From Kumtagia sp963820075 (GTDB lineage: Bacteria > Pseudomonadota > Alphaproteobacteria > Rhizobiales > Rhizobiaceae), in contig CAWFYS010000007.1 in NCBI GenBank assembly GCA_963820075.1, forward strand, positions 103,739 through 167,738: DNA of 64,000 nt, read 5' to 3'. Positions 10,584-19,451 of the stretch are shown here, piece after piece. Made by a program: the position numbers and the translations under genes. Under the pieces are notes generated by a model that was not told where the DNA came from, searched no databases, and was given only the letters and a program-made list of their open reading frames with translations. Every line of letters starts with the position of its first letter. Position 1 is the stretch's first letter.

Positions 10584-11470
10584 CGTGGCCAATCTTGTGG
10601 TAGCCGAAGGAAAGGATAATCAGGAGCGTTAGGCAGTTGGCCACGGCGGCACCGACTGGCCCGTGGATGAGGTCGAAGCGTTCCGGGTAAACACCAATCA
10701 GGCTAAGGCGTGTGAGGTTGATCGCGACGACAGCGACCATGCTCGCTGCGGTCCACGTGAGCGTAGCCGGCGACCAACGACCGCTGCGCAGATTGACGAA
10801 GACCGTGGCACTCACGACGGTGAGCACCAAATTCGCCACCGATGAACATCCCGGAGCAATGAACATCGAACCGGAGCCGTCGGCAAGCGGCACGACATTG
10901 CCCGTCGTCGTCGTGCCGATCAGCCAGCCGACAAGCTGAGCGTCAATGCCAAGTATGGTGTCACTGAAGGCAGCAAAGACAAGGCGCGACCAGAACAACG
11001 GCAGCGTAAGCGCGAAAACAATGGCCGCCGCGCGACGCATTGCCGCGTGAGATGCTGTCGCGCGCAAATAAACGGCAATCAGACAAAGCCCCAACCAGCT
11101 CGCCGCCGGCACCGGCGCGAGGAAGGTCAGGCCGGCCAAGAACTCCGATTGCCCAATCGCTGCGTCGAAACGGGTCCGCGGGCGCGTTGACGAGCGAGAC
11201 CAGTGCAGCAAGGCAGGCGCCCCAAAGGATGACGCTGATGTCAAACGTGACAGACAACGCCGTCGCCAGACCGTAATCGGCCACGGACCGGTAAAGCTTG
11301 TCGCTGATGCCGTTTGCGAATCCGATTGCAACAAGCGCGGCGAAGAAAAATTGTCGAGAAACCGACGCCGATGCTGCCCGCACCAGACGATTTTCGGCAA
11401 TAGACTGTCTTGCCAGCATACCGATGGCCGCTCGGGCCATCGGAAAGCCTGCTGCACGGGCAAAGCTCAT
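10564..11470 (-). CDS. Exosortase/archaeosortase family transpeptidase (1-base frameshift)
   Basis: A multi-pass membrane cysteine protease-transpeptidase. All three family catalytic elements are visible in the C-terminal half: Cys in APGCSSVANLVL, Arg in INLTRLSLIG and His in LIHGPVGAAVAN. The N-terminal half (ATG 11470, ARAAGFPMARAAIG through ALVSLVNAPADPF) is in another frame; removing one T in the TTT near 11172 joins it to DAAIGQSEFLAGL and gives 301 residues. ATG 11470 overlaps the stop of the upstream mini-substrate gene (ATGA). Exosortases process proteins with a C-terminal motif-helix-basic tail, exactly what the upstream gene encodes. Confidence 0.8.
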
Positions 11471-11682
11471 TCCGCGTGCTTCTTTGCCTTGCCCCGCCTC
11501 TTGCGCCAAACAAACGCAATATAGCCGCCGGCCACCGCAAGAGCCGGCAAACCGACGCCGGCCACCGGCCCGGGCGCGCCAAGGGTTACAGGACGGCCGG
11601 GAAATGGAAACTTGGCGGCCAGGGTTGGAGATGCGACAAAGGCAAGCGTTGCCGCGCAAATGAGAACTCGAAGAACTGACAT
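11467..11682 (-). CDS. Candidate exosortase substrate, 71-residue secreted mini-protein
   Basis: ATG 11682 (GGGAGACAG just upstream) starts a signal peptide (VLRVLICAATLAFVASPTLA). Only about 15 residues separate it from a C-terminal sorting-like tail: the motif GAPGPVAGVGLP, a hydrophobic helix (ALAVAGGYIAFVW) and a basic end (RKRRGKAKKH). This tripartite tail is the hallmark of exosortase/PEP-CTERM-type targets, with GPVAGVGLP in place of PEP. The stop overlaps the exosortase start (ATGA), so the two are translationally coupled. The processed product would be a very short peptide, which makes a signalling or scaffold role possible. Confidence 0.65.
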   Translation of the reverse strand: MSVLRVLICAATLAFVASPTLAAKFPFPGRPVTLGAPGPVAGVGLPALAVAGGYIAFVWRKRRGKAKKHAE

Positions 11683-11841
11683 TTCTGTCTCCCGCAAAAT
11701 TAGGTCGAGCTGACATTGTAGAACGCCGGGGCCAAGCAATTGAGACCCCTATTAGGTGAGGGAGGGTCGTTGGAATCGCCAAAAGGCGTAAACGTTGAAA
11801 CCCTTTTGCCTCGAAGCAGCTGCGGCCGCTGATCATCTAGC

Positions 11842-12023
11842 TGGTCGATGGCCCAGGTAGTGGCGGTCTATCAGGCGCTGCGCGGCGTCTCCTTCATCGT
11901 CGCCGTCACCTTCGCGAGCGAAGTCGGCGATGTCCGTCGCTTCGACAATCCGCGGCAGTTGATGGCCTTTCTCGGCCTGGTGCCGTCGGAGCGGTCGACC
12001 GGCGACACGGTCAAGCGCGGCTG
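11842..12023 (+). mobile_element. IS110-family transposase fragment
   Basis: About 60 codons in one frame match the C-terminal (Transposase_20) region of IS110 transposases: ALRGVSFIVAVTFASEVGD, then RRFDNPRQLMAFLGLVPSE and STGDTVKRG. Both the DEDD N-terminal catalytic domain and the true C-terminus are missing. It abuts the 3' end of the DUF11 adhesin fragment on the other strand, marking one breakpoint of that gene. Confidence 0.75.
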
Positions 12024-13146
12024 ACGCTGGCCGGCAACGGTGACTGTGTAGGTAATGATATCGCCCGCATCCACGGGGCCGCCGGCGTCATTGCCTTTGG
12101 TCACGACAAGGTTCGGCTCGACGATGCCGATGTTCACCGCATCGGTCCTGTCCGGCTGCCCTTCCGAGGAGAAGGTGACCGTGTTGGTCTTTGTGTCGCC
12201 GTTGTTGTTGGCGAATACGTTAAGAACCCGCGCATCGAAGCTCAGGCGTATGAAATCGTTGTTGGGATTGTTGTCGGCAGCCGTCTGAAAGCTGATGAGG
12301 TCGAGCGTCAGCGTGCGGCCGCTGACGATGAAACTCTCCACGATGTTGCTGATCGGAACGCCGTTCCCGTCGACGCCAACTCCGCTGCCGTCAACATAGG
12401 CCAGACCCTCCGGCAGGAGGTCGGTGACAACGGGGTTGAGCGTCATCCCCTCTATCACGGGTATATTGATCGTGTAGGAGATGATTTCGCCGATCGTGTA
12501 AGTCGGCCTGGCGCTGGTTTTTTCGATTGGGCCGGGCTGGGCGATCGTGACCGTTGCCGACGTCTCGAAGGCGTAGTTGTTGAGGATGGCTTGATCGGTG
12601 CGGGGAGGTCCGCCGGAGCCGTCGCGAGGTCCGTTCGGCGCGCCAGGCGCGCCGGTCGAAGGGTTGAGGTTGTCGATCGGATCGACGTTGGGCAACGACC
12701 TGTAGGTCAGGTCGACATTGTTGGTGAGTGTATGGCCGGAAACGACATCGACATCGACGCGCGCCTGATAGGTGATGGTGACGACCTGGCCAAGGCCGAG
12801 GTCGAATCCGCTGGCCAGAACCCGGTTGTTGACGGTGTCCAGGGTCACGTCGCCGGGCTGGATCGCGCTCAGCCCCGAAGCCTGGGGACCGGAAACTATC
12901 GCCGAGCCGGCGATCAATCGCATGTCCGGGTCGAGCTGATCGACAAGGCTGAGCTCGAATCCAGCCGCGCTGGAACTATCGTTGTGGCTGAGCGTCAGCG
13001 TGTAAGTGACGATCTCGCCGGCGTCGGTGGTCGTATCGGGCGTCGTTACCGACTTCGCGACATCGATGGCCGGTTCGTGGATGATCACGATCGGATCGAT
13101 TTCAGGCACATCGAAGTTGGGCGGGTCGCCGACGACGAAGGTGACC
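12024..13146 (-). pseudogene. Internal fragment of a large DUF11-repeat surface protein
   Basis: About 370 residues of tandem DUF11/isopeptide-forming-type repeats: each begins like DVAKSVTTPDTTTDAGEIVTYTLTL or VVTKGNDAGGPVDAGDIITY, followed by DQLDPDMRL or TDLLPEGLAYVDG. Such repeats form stalk domains of cell-surface adhesins. There is no start, signal peptide or C-terminal anchor: the upstream end is fused to an IS21 istA fragment at about 13146 and the downstream end to an IS110 fragment at about 12023. It is thus a captured internal piece of a longer gene. Confidence 0.75.
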
Positions 13147-13800
13147 GCCGTCTTCATGTTGTCGTAGATGCCGCGCCGGGGAATCGCCGCCAAAGACACG
13201 GAAGGCATGATTGTGGGCATCAAACAGCATCTCGTGCGTTTGCAGCGGATAGGCTCGCACGATGAAGGCGCGGCTGTAGCTCAGCTTCGTATGGGCCACC
13301 TGCAGCTTGGTGCGCTCGTTGCCGATGATCGCCCAGTCCTCGGACCAATCGAACTGGAAGGCCTCTCCAGGCTCGAACGCCAGCGGCACGAATGTCCCGC
13401 GCCCTGTCGTCTGTAATTCCCTCTGCAGATCCGCCTTCCACTCCCGGGCGAAAGCCGCAACACGACCGTAAGACCCCTCATAGCCAAGGCTCAGCAGATC
13501 GGCATGCAGCTGCTTCATCGTGCGTTTCTGTTTGCGGTTCTTTTTGGCTTCCGTCCTCAGCCAGGCCGACAATCGGTCGGCAAAAGGATCAAGTTTGCTC
13601 GGCCGATCCGGCACCTTGAACTTCGGCTCAACGCCATCGGAACGCAGATATTTGCGAATGGTATTCCGCGACAGGCCGGTTCTACGGCTAATCTCTCGGA
13701 TCGATAGATGCTCTCGAAAATGCCAGCGTCGGATTACGCTCAATAACGCCATGTCGATCACTCCAAAGCCCCCGCTAACGTGCAGGGTTGGTTCAAACAT
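13147..13800 (-). mobile_element. IS21-family istA transposase, N-terminal fragment
   Basis: The frame from about 13800 encodes the N-terminal helix-turn-helix (MALLSVIRRWHFREHLSIRE, SRRTGLSRNTIRKYLR) and the start of the DDE catalytic domain (GEAFQFDWSEDWAII, where the first Asp sits). An extra base near 13190 shifts it; corrected, it continues GGIPRRGIYDNMKTAV, where homology stops and the DUF11 sequence begins. The rest of istA and all of istB are missing, so the element is dead. Confidence 0.8.
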
Positions 13801-14066
13801 GGGTCAATTCTCGATGGAAATATCCCGTGCCGCCGGGTCAGTTCTCAGTGGCAATCAACACCGGTGGAAGCCTGTGTCGTTCTGCCGGACACGAGAGGCG
13901 CTTGAGCGGCTGCTTCCCGGGAAGGCCGAGGAGATCAGGGCAAAGTTGCCTGTGAGGTTTCCTGAGACAGCGTCGCTGAAATTGGTCTAAACCCTTGGTC
14001 TAAGTCCAAGTGGACCATTCTGCTAAGTGGCTGAGTTTGCTGAAGAAATAGACATACATGGACCAA
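13801..14066. other. Region between IS21 remnant and tRNA-Ser
   Basis: It starts with GGGTCAATTCTC and GGGTCAGTTCTC, two near-identical 12-mers 29 bases apart, probably repeats from the IS21 end. A short rightward frame ends FPETASLKLV at 13990 and could be the tail of a lost gene. Nothing else is recognisable up to the tRNA. Confidence 0.4.
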
Positions 14067-14155
14067 TGGCGGAGAGGGGGGATTCGAACCCCCGATACCC
14101 TTGCGAGTATGCCGCATTTCGAGTGCGGTGCATTCAACCACTCTGCCACCTCTCC
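14067..14155 (-). tRNA. tRNA-Ser (anticodon CGA), CCA encoded
   Basis: Read on the minus strand, the acceptor stem GGAGAGG (14155-14149) pairs with CCTCTCC before discriminator G and encoded CCA (14069-14067). The anticodon arm is CCGCA-CTCGAAA-TGCGG, giving anticodon CGA for UCG codons. A long variable arm (TACTCGCAAGGGTA) identifies a class II serine tRNA, and the T arm GGGGGTTCGAATCCCCC is perfect. Its 3' end faces the accessory region to the left. Confidence 0.95.
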
Positions 14156-14289
14156 GCGGGGCGTGGTCCGCCTTGGCGGCGCGGGCACTAGATAGCGGCA
14201 GCCCTTGCGTGACACAAGGCCTATCTGCGGATCAATCAGCGGCGCGATCTACCCAGCTTCGAGTTCTTCTGCATGCGAGGGACAGTCCG

Positions 14290-15153
14290 TCAGAGACCCG
14301 TAGTTTGCAGGGGCCACTGGTCACGGAACACTTTGCCTTCCGTGTCGACCGCCTCGACCCGAATTTCCTCCCTGCCCTGCGCCGTGAAGTCGAAACGGAA
14401 ATTGGGGTCCTCCGAGATCGAGATTCCGCCTTCCATCGACAGGATCAGCCGATCGGCTTGCGAGATCGACAGCTTCTGAACAAAATGCGCCGGGATGAAA
14501 TACTGCGTCAGAGGATCGCGCTGCAGACCCGAATTATTCGGGTGGCGGATCATGAGTTGCAGTTCTTCCACCTTGGTCATGGTGTCTGCCGCTTCCGGCA
14601 CGAACTGGCGCAGCTTCATCTTTCCCAGTCCCGCCAGCGCGTCGGCCGAATTCGTGACGGCGGGCGCCGAACATCCGCCCGAAGCCTTGACAAAGGTCCG
14701 CGACATATGGAGTTCGCCGCTCCCGGTTTCGGCGATGGCGCGAAGATAGGAATAGTCGTCGACACGAACACGCGTGGACAGATGCGTCACGCCCGCGTCC
14801 TTGCCGAGCTGGAACGTGGCGGCGACCGGAGATGGGTTCACGTCGATGATCATGGTCACCGACCTGACGCCATCAGGCGCCTTGGCTTGATCGATATAGA
14901 TATCGACCGGCACGAGCGCGGCGTCCTGCGCGCGCTTCGGCGCCTCGATCCTCACGAGACCGGTATCGGCCAGGATCTCGCGCTCGCCGAACACGTCGCC
15001 CTTGAGGCCCGTCCAGATCTTGTCCGACGAGGCCATCGTCTGCTGTGCGCCGGCGGTTTGCGCAAAACCGAGGAGCACGAGGACGGTCAATTGAATTGCC
15101 GCGATTACTGGCACGACGCGCGCAACGGCGTGCCCACAGACTTGGTATCGCAT
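14290..15153 (-). CDS. Quinoprotein dehydrogenase-associated SoxYZ-like carrier
   Basis: 287 residues with a signal peptide (VIAAIQLTVLVLLGFAQTAGAQ). The N-terminal half resembles SoxY (IRIEAPKRAQDAALVPVDI-type strands, then VKASGGCSAPAV near residue 160, close to the SoxY GGCGG sulfur-carrier tail). The C-terminal half resembles SoxZ (LQLMIRHPNNSGLQRD, HFVQKLSISQADRLIL). Such SoxY-SoxZ fusions occur beside PQQ-dependent alcohol dehydrogenases, where their role is unknown. It lies 13 kb from the other PQQ-associated genes here, separated by what looks like inserted accessory DNA. Confidence 0.8.
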   Translation of the reverse strand: MRYQVCGHAVARVVPVIAAIQLTVLVLLGFAQTAGAQQTMASSDKIWTGLKGDVFGEREILADTGLVRIEAPKRAQDAALVPVDIYIDQAKAPDGVRSVTMIIDVNPSPVAATFQLGKDAGVTHLSTRVRVDDYSYLRAIAETGSGELHMSRTFVKASGGCSAPAVTNSADALAGLGKMKLRQFVPEAADTMTKVEELQLMIRHPNNSGLQRDPLTQYFIPAHFVQKLSISQADRLILSMEGGISISEDPNFRFDFTAQGREEIRVEAVDTEGKVFRDQWPLQTTGL

Positions 15154-15489
15154 TTGATGCCTCCACCGGCATTGAGAGGTGGTGCCCCAGGCTGGCCGAA
15201 ATCATAGGCGTCCGACCGACTATTGGCAAATCAAGCGCGCGTGCTGTCGGGCTGCGCTTCGACCTATGACGATACTTATAGCGTCATCCCGCCGAAAAGC
15301 GGAATCCGGTTTTCGGCAAAAGCGATGCGAAAACAGAGAAATAAGCAAGTCGCCCGATTCAGAAATCGGGCGGATTGCTTCAGGACGAGAAATTTCCGAC
15401 CACGACCGACTTCGGCCCGTCCGGCATCTGGTCCGGAAACTGGCGGCGCGTATCGAGCGCCAAGCCCTTCGTGGAGAGCCGCTCGATGC
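15154..15489. other. Intergenic region upstream of the SoxYZ-like gene
   Basis: About 335 bases without a credible gene. It should carry the promoter for the leftward SoxYZ-like gene and the 3' end of the leftward protease-inhibitor unit. It contains the rhizobial-type hairpin at 15291-15317. Confidence 0.5.
15291..15317. repeat. Rhizobial-type intergenic hairpin
   Basis: GCCGAAAA and TTTTCGGC form an 8-base stem that continues CGG/CCG around AAT after one mismatch. The sequence CCGGTTTTCGGCAAAAGCGATGCGAAAACA is the kind of short palindromic unit scattered between genes in rhizobia. It may act as a transcription terminator for the protease-inhibitor operon. Confidence 0.6.
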
Positions 15490-15777
15490 CTACTCGATCT
15501 CGTCCCTGACGCAAGCGGCGATCGCCGCGGGCACCAGCGCTTCAGGAACCTCCACCGTCTCCGGTCCTTTCGCCGTCTCCCGGGTTATTCGGTAGCGAAA
15601 TCCATCCGCCATGCCTGGCTTATCGCGTCTGCTCTTGCCCGCGAACAGGGCCGCCACCGAGGTCTGATCAGCTTTGGAAAGGTCCTCAAGCGCGCACCGA
15701 CCACGGCTCTTCAGTCTGGATTTCGGTAGCCCGAAACCCGCGAGTCCGCCCATTCTCTCAATTTTCAGATCGCTCAT
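15490..15777 (-). CDS. Emfourin-like protealysin inhibitor
   Basis: 95 residues from ATG 15777, with a GGGAG ribosome binding site in the 13-base gap after the M4 protease gene. The sequence IERMGGLAGFGLP at the N-terminus and GFRYRITRETAKGPETVEVP near residue 60 fit emfourin, the small cytosolic protein that inhibits protealysin-type M4 proteases and is almost always encoded directly after them. It has no signal peptide. Assignment rests on pattern and on the gene pairing. Confidence 0.75.
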   Translation of the reverse strand: MSDLKIERMGGLAGFGLPKSRLKSRGRCALEDLSKADQTSVAALFAGKSRRDKPGMADGFRYRITRETAKGPETVEVPEALVPAAIAACVRDEIE

Positions 15778-15790
15778 GTCGCTCCCGCGG

Positions 15791-16822
15791 CTATAGCCCG
15801 ACCCCCTTCCATGCTTGGTCCACGGCAGTGGCGACCGCAGCCTCGGTAGGAAACAAGTTGACGGCAACTTGTCGCGTCCGGTCCGCGAACTTGTTCATCC
15901 TCATATTCGGGGACGCGCCAAATGCTGTCATGGAATTATACCAAATCTGGCCGGCCTTGTCCCAGCTATTCCCGCCGATCGCCATGGCCGCTTTGTAAAA
16001 AGCGAAATTGGGTACGCCGCTGCTCTCATGCGGATCCATCCCCGGCCGATAATTCGAAAAGTGAACGATCTGGGGATCAAGGCAATGGGCTCCGTCGGGA
16101 TGCGCCATATCCCTCAGGCAGGTAAGCCCCCTCGCGACGGCCTGCGGCCCTACGATGTCCTTGCCGATCAGCCAGTCGGCGTTCGTGACATCCTGCCCGG
16201 CCGACCATTGGCGGAACATCGAACCAAATACATCCGACATGCTTTCGTTGAGCCCGCCGGGCTCGTTCCTATAGACCAGTTGAAGACTGTGCTGGGTAAC
16301 GCCATGAGTGAGTTCGTGGCAGACGACGTCGTCACCGAGGGTAAAGTCGACGAAAATCGCCCCGTCTCCGTCGCCATAGGCCATCTGGCTACCGTCCCAA
16401 AAGGCATTGTTGTATCTCAAACCATAGTGGACCGAGGACACCAGGGTCATGGCGGCATCGTCTATGGAATTTCTGCCGAATACCTGCTTGTAGAATTCGA
16501 CGACCTTTTCCGTCGTGCCGAAGGCGCGCTTGACCGTGCCGTCGGCGGACGTGCCTGGATTTGCGATCGGCAAGCCCGGAAGCGTCATCGAATTGCGGCA
16601 GTCGTTGACCGTGATGGACGGGGCGGCGGCCAGCGCCGCGAATGCAGGCGAAGCAGCAAAGGAGGCGCGGGTTAGCTTGCGTGATTGCTCGCGAAGCTTG
16701 CGCACCTCGATGTCGAATTGTGCCGCTTCCGCGAGCCCGCGCCTGATGTCCGCCGAATAGGCTGTATCATTCGAAAGGCGCAACAGTACATCGCGCGGAA
16801 TTATGCTGCAGTACATACACAT
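15791..16822 (-). CDS. Protealysin-like M4 metalloprotease
   Basis: 343 residues, the usual length of protealysin. There is no signal peptide; the start MCMYCSIIPRDVL is the short protealysin-type propeptide, with PRD replacing the more usual PPx. Zinc site: HELTH with H169, E170 and H173, then E193 in GGLNESMSDVFG. The catalytic C-terminal half shows HFSNYRPGMDPHESSGVPNFAFY. Such proteases leave the cell without a Sec signal or act in the cytoplasm and modify host or bacterial proteins; the inhibitor gene follows on the same strand. Confidence 0.88.
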   Translation of the reverse strand: MCMYCSIIPRDVLLRLSNDTAYSADIRRGLAEAAQFDIEVRKLREQSRKLTRASFAASPAFAALAAAPSITVNDCRNSMTLPGLPIANPGTSADGTVKRAFGTTEKVVEFYKQVFGRNSIDDAAMTLVSSVHYGLRYNNAFWDGSQMAYGDGDGAIFVDFTLGDDVVCHELTHGVTQHSLQLVYRNEPGGLNESMSDVFGSMFRQWSAGQDVTNADWLIGKDIVGPQAVARGLTCLRDMAHPDGAHCLDPQIVHFSNYRPGMDPHESSGVPNFAFYKAAMAIGGNSWDKAGQIWYNSMTAFGASPNMRMNKFADRTRQVAVNLFPTEAAVATAVDQAWKGVGL

Positions 16823-17115
16823 GACATTCCTCCATCGGTTCTCTAGTTGAAGAATTCCCAGTGCATCCTCACGAGCGGGGCACGGAGCGGACGCCTTCCA
16901 ATACCGAGATTGTTCTTATGCATTCATTACGGTTCCAACCCACCGTCGAACATATCTAGAATGTACAAAATTGCGCCACCGGCGCCGTCCGAGAAACAGA
17001 ATGATTCAAATCCAACCGCAACTTGCTCTAGTGACGGCATGCACGCGGAACACCCCGCAAGGGCAGGCCGGATCCCTAGCAGTTCGGCAGGTGTTGACGG
17101 CGCTCATCCTGCCTT

Positions 17116-18429
17116 TCAACTCCTGGACGCCTTCCTGTGGACGACCATGCTGGACAACTCGTCGTCGACCGTCGTGCGAACGATGAATGGGCCAGGCGGC
17201 AGCTTTTGGCCGTCGTCGTCGATGAAATCCCATTCGACGGAGCGCCGGCCCGGCGTCGGATCGGCCTCGTCCACAAGCAACCGCACCTGACGCCCGAACC
17301 GCTCCCAGACGCGCACCTGAAAGCGGCGTGCGCCGGAAGGAATGTCGGCGGAGAGTTGGATGCTCTCTTCCGCGACGGGTTCGAAACTCCGGGAGCCTGC
17401 CAGAAGGGCCGCTGGCGTGACCGGCCCCTCCGAGAATTTGTAGACCGTGTCGCCGGAAGCATAGGCGACACTGGGAGGGTTGCCGATGAAGCGAAAGCGG
17501 TTGAGCCGGAAGCCGATCTCATTGGCGTCGCTCCAGTTGGCGCCGCCGTCGTCGGTCGCGCTGGAGAAGCCGCCCGCGAAATCGGCGTCGCCCCAGCCAC
17601 CGACCCAGCCGTGCCGTTCGTCGAGGAAGCCTATCCCTTCGAGGTTGGAATTCCTCTGCCGGTCGTTCAGCCGCAGCCTTCGCCAGGATCGCCCGCCGTC
17701 ATCGCTGCGCAGAATGGCGCCGTCGTGAAAGTTCTCGCATGATACGAAAAGCACGCTGTCGTTGAGCTTCTGGAACTTCCAACCCCATTCACCGCGTGGA
17801 AAGTCTCCGGCTCCGGCGTTGGCGCGCACCTGGTTGACCCAGGTCCGGCCGCCATCCTCGGTGAAGAAAATCCCGGGAACCACGTCGGCCCTTTGTGGCG
17901 GGCGCCCGGGATGGTCTACATCATCGATTCCGCCTACCACCCAGCCTCTCATGGGCGAGTCGAAATAGATGTCGACCAAAAGCGTTGCATCCGGAACCGT
18001 CAGCACATCCCACGTCGCGCCCGCGTCGCGCGTGCGCAGGACGCCGGCTGGCTCATTGGGAAAGTTCGTGCCGGACACGAATAGCGTGGTTGGACCGGCG
18101 GCCGTGGCACCGCAAATACGTCCGGGCCCACCTGCTGGAAGATTGTCCACCGGGTTCCAATCGGAACCGCCATTGCGGGTAACATACAGCCGGTGCGGAC
18201 CCGAAAGCGCGCCGACCCATCCGGTGTTTATGTCCGTGAACGCGACGCAGCGCAGATAGCTTTCGGGCAGATGGGCCTGGCGGACCCAGTTGGCGCCACC
18301 GTCGCTCGTCTTGACGATATGGCCGTTGGCGTTGACGGCCCATCCGACTTCTGCGTCAGCGAACCAGATATCGTCGGTACGTTGCGCGGCCGGCAGGTTG
18401 GTCGGCTGCCATGTCCTGGTGTCGCTCAT
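17116..18429 (-). CDS. Ycf48/BNR-type beta-propeller protein with C-terminal Ig-like tail
   Basis: 437 residues without signal peptide. Repeated propeller blades carry the Ycf48/sialidase Asp-box pattern: SDGGANWVRQ, TRNGGSDWNPV, TRDAGATWDVL, TEDGGRTWVNQ, SDDGGRSWRRL, TDDGGANWSDA. The last 80 residues (RRFQVRVWERFGRQVRLLVD then GPFIVRTTVDDE) look like the FlgD-type Ig fold. Ycf48 proteins are assembly factors, but the soluble bacterial ones are diverse. It lies upstream of the protease genes on the same strand; a decayed relative occurs at 24863-25060 beside the LodA-like operon, which suggests a link to that system. Confidence 0.75.
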   Translation of the reverse strand: MSDTRTWQPTNLPAAQRTDDIWFADAEVGWAVNANGHIVKTSDGGANWVRQAHLPESYLRCVAFTDINTGWVGALSGPHRLYVTRNGGSDWNPVDNLPAGGPGRICGATAAGPTTLFVSGTNFPNEPAGVLRTRDAGATWDVLTVPDATLLVDIYFDSPMRGWVVGGIDDVDHPGRPPQRADVVPGIFFTEDGGRTWVNQVRANAGAGDFPRGEWGWKFQKLNDSVLFVSCENFHDGAILRSDDGGRSWRRLRLNDRQRNSNLEGIGFLDERHGWVGGWGDADFAGGFSSATDDGGANWSDANEIGFRLNRFRFIGNPPSVAYASGDTVYKFSEGPVTPAALLAGSRSFEPVAEESIQLSADIPSGARRFQVRVWERFGRQVRLLVDEADPTPGRRSVEWDFIDDDGQKLPPGPFIVRTTVDDELSSMVVHRKASRS

Positions 18430-18517
18430 GGTTGCACCCGCTGTTCGAACCCTGGTTTGACTTCACCCAGACACCGGCGTGCCCGGCATGCGGCGTCTGA
18501 TAGGCATGCAAGAAGCG

Positions 18518-18685
18518 TCAGGAAAAGCCGCGGCAGTGGACTGTGTCCGGCCGGCGGCATCGACGCAGAATGGGTGGCACGCCCATGTTTGCGCGGCCGA
18601 ATTCGAGACTGTCGAACGGCGTGTCCGGATCCCGATCGCGGACGCAGCCGCGATAGGTCCAGGTCCTTGCAAAGGTTCTGCGCAT
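18518..18685 (-). CDS. Possible 55-residue protein
   Basis: ATG 18685 follows a good ribosome binding site (GGAGGATTTTCC). The product begins MRRTFARTWTYRGCVRDRDP and contains FGRANMGVPPILRR. No homology is recognisable. It sits between the collapsed multicopper oxidase and the propeller gene and may itself be a remnant. The ribosome binding site is the only positive evidence. Confidence 0.25.
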   Translation of the reverse strand: MRRTFARTWTYRGCVRDRDPDTPFDSLEFGRANMGVPPILRRCRRPDTVHCRGFS

Positions 18686-18730
18686 GGAAAATCCTCCATG
18701 TCGATCCGGTTGAAGTCGCCAAGTCGCGGG

Positions 18731-19105
18731 CTAATGATGGCTCGCGGCAATTCCTCCCATGCCGTCGGGCAGCGCGATGCGAACGTTCTGCATCATGCCT
18801 TCGTCCTCGTGATCGAGGCAGTGCCCGTGGAGGACGAGATAGCCAATGTAGCGCCGCGGACGGCGCAGGCAGTCCTCCCCGGGAGATGAACGATGCGTCG
18901 CGGATACGCCCTGCCGTCGTCTCGTCCGCCCGTCAACGCCCCCAGGCCATGCGCCCTGGCGGACAGCGCCGGATGGATTCTCGCCGATCTGCTCCGCGGC
19001 CCATCCCGCCTGCGGCACCAAACCGGCGACGGCCATCGCGGCGAGGACCGGCGATCTTAAATCGCGCGGGGCCGTTCCGGCAAGACTCACTGACGCTTCC
19101 TGCAT
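18731..19105 (-). pseudogene. Multicopper oxidase reduced to its two ends by an internal deletion
   Basis: The 124-residue frame starts with a signal-peptide-like segment (RSPVLAAMAVAGLVPQAGWA) and ends with the unmistakable C-terminal copper motif of multicopper oxidases, HGHCLDHEDEGMMQNVRI (the HCHxxxHxxxGM site, here HGHCLDHEDEGM). The three cupredoxin domains between them (normally about 350 residues) are gone. It is therefore an internally deleted gene that may still give a short secreted peptide. It is divergent from the LodA-like operon. Confidence 0.6.
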
Positions 19106-19451
19106 GACCCTGAAATCCCCTCAACCGGGCAATCCGAGCTCGAATGCAATTCGCAAAGCTGCCTGCACTTTTACTGCTTCCAACGGCTTTGGCTGTGAAA
19201 ATCGCCACAGTCCGGAGCGCGATTCGGTTTGGCATCCATGCGCGACGATCAAGGCCGGCCGTTGCCGTCAGGGGCATATCTGGTCCGCATCATCGTCGAC
19301 GACAGTGCACAGAGCCGCATCGTCTTCAAGACGGCATAGGATCATTCCCAGGCGCGCGGCTCGTGGCAATTTTCACATTGGCGGAAGGGGGTGCCGGTTA
19401 GGTTTGCGTCAGCGGCCGGAGGGGCGGCCGCGCGAATGAGGGAACGCATCG
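19106..19451. other. Divergent intergenic region before the LodA-like operon
   Basis: About 345 bases between the collapsed multicopper oxidase (leftward) and the LodA-like operon (rightward). No credible gene. It should hold the operon promoter; GAGGGA at 19438-19443 is the likely ribosome binding site for ATG 19452. Confidence 0.45.
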
